This document shows positions 5,920 through 5,953 of a stretch of 5,953 bases of DNA, piece after piece (the first letter of the stretch is position 1; the number at the start of each line of letters is the position of its first letter). The position numbers and the translations under genes were made by a program. The stretch is taken from contig CAKVCG010000109.1 of NCBI GenBank assembly GCA_934725525.1, positions 1-5,953 of the forward strand. Reading direction: 5' to 3'. This stretch comes from an uncultured Brachyspira sp. Its GTDB lineage: Bacteria; Spirochaetota; Brachyspiria; Brachyspirales; Brachyspiraceae. The notes below the pieces were generated by a model that worked only from the letters and a program-made list of their open reading frames with translations, did not search any database and was not told where the DNA came from.

Positions 5920-5953
5920 GATTGCTTCAGCAGAGTTTCGCAATGACGGTGAA
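5920..5953 (+). repeat. Tandem unit, partial copy 3 (cut by window end)
   Basis: The first 34 bases match copy 2 exactly, including the G at 5930, and contain a full element A (5920-5948). The true number of units cannot be told from this window. Confidence 0.9.

Larger units (their letters stand above)
5598..5953. repeat. Tandem array with 161-bp unit (2 full copies plus partial third)
   Basis: The unit beginning GATTGCTTCA recurs at 5598, 5759 and 5920, an exact 161-bp period. Copies one and two differ at a single base (A at 5608, G at 5769); the partial third copy has G at 5930 and runs off the window. Each unit contains three palindromic elements (two direct, one inverted) and an AT-rich spacer. 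No plausible gene lies in this roughly 370-bp tail. It is more GC- and CpG-rich than the surrounding DNA. The identical units exclude a CRISPR array. Confidence 0.95.

Noticed and set aside
5598..5953. Possible CRISPR array at the window end
   Set aside because: The period is 161 bp and the whole unit, including the parts that would be spacers, is repeated almost identically. No cas gene is nearby.

Overview
The window is an AT-rich stretch with few tRNA- or phage-like signals. Low GC, AT-saturated intergenic DNA, a lipoprotein with a loose lipobox (LISC) and a 505-residue orphan protein reminiscent of spirochaete-only families together suggest a spirochaete, most likely Brachyspira or a relative. 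That assignment is from memory and composition, not from a search.

Layout. Positions 1-294 hold the 3' end of a phosphoglucomutase/phosphomannomutase gene on the + strand. It converges across about 165 bp of AT-rich DNA, containing a weak two-way hairpin, on a three-gene operon on the - strand. In transcription order that operon is a lipoprotein solute-binding protein (2746-1904), an inner-membrane permease (1877-1209) and an ATPase (1197-460). Together they form a complete polar amino acid ABC importer, closest by feel to the cystine/sulfur-amino-acid YxeMNO/Tcy group.

The 307-bp divergent region 2747-3053 carries a well-formed sigma-70 promoter for each direction. The importer transcript is predicted to have a leader of about 190 nt. 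This leader contains a 21-codon, phenylalanine-rich open reading frame with its own Shine-Dalgarno sequence, followed at once by two adjacent hairpins. It is the best candidate here for an undescribed regulatory element, though a degenerate dispersed repeat is an alternative.

On the + strand a GTG-started, soluble 505-aa protein of unknown function (3054-4571) is followed after 23 bp by a multi-pass membrane protein of the LPG-synthase-TM/flippase-like family (4595-5581). The two are probably co-transcribed.

From 5598 to the window edge there is a perfect-period tandem array with a 161-bp unit (two full copies plus 34 bp of a third). Each unit contains three related palindromic elements, two direct and one inverted. 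They share an outer stem and an asymmetric TTC/TC internal loop but have different inner stems that are each self-complementary, a covariation pattern showing that the fold, not the sequence, is conserved.
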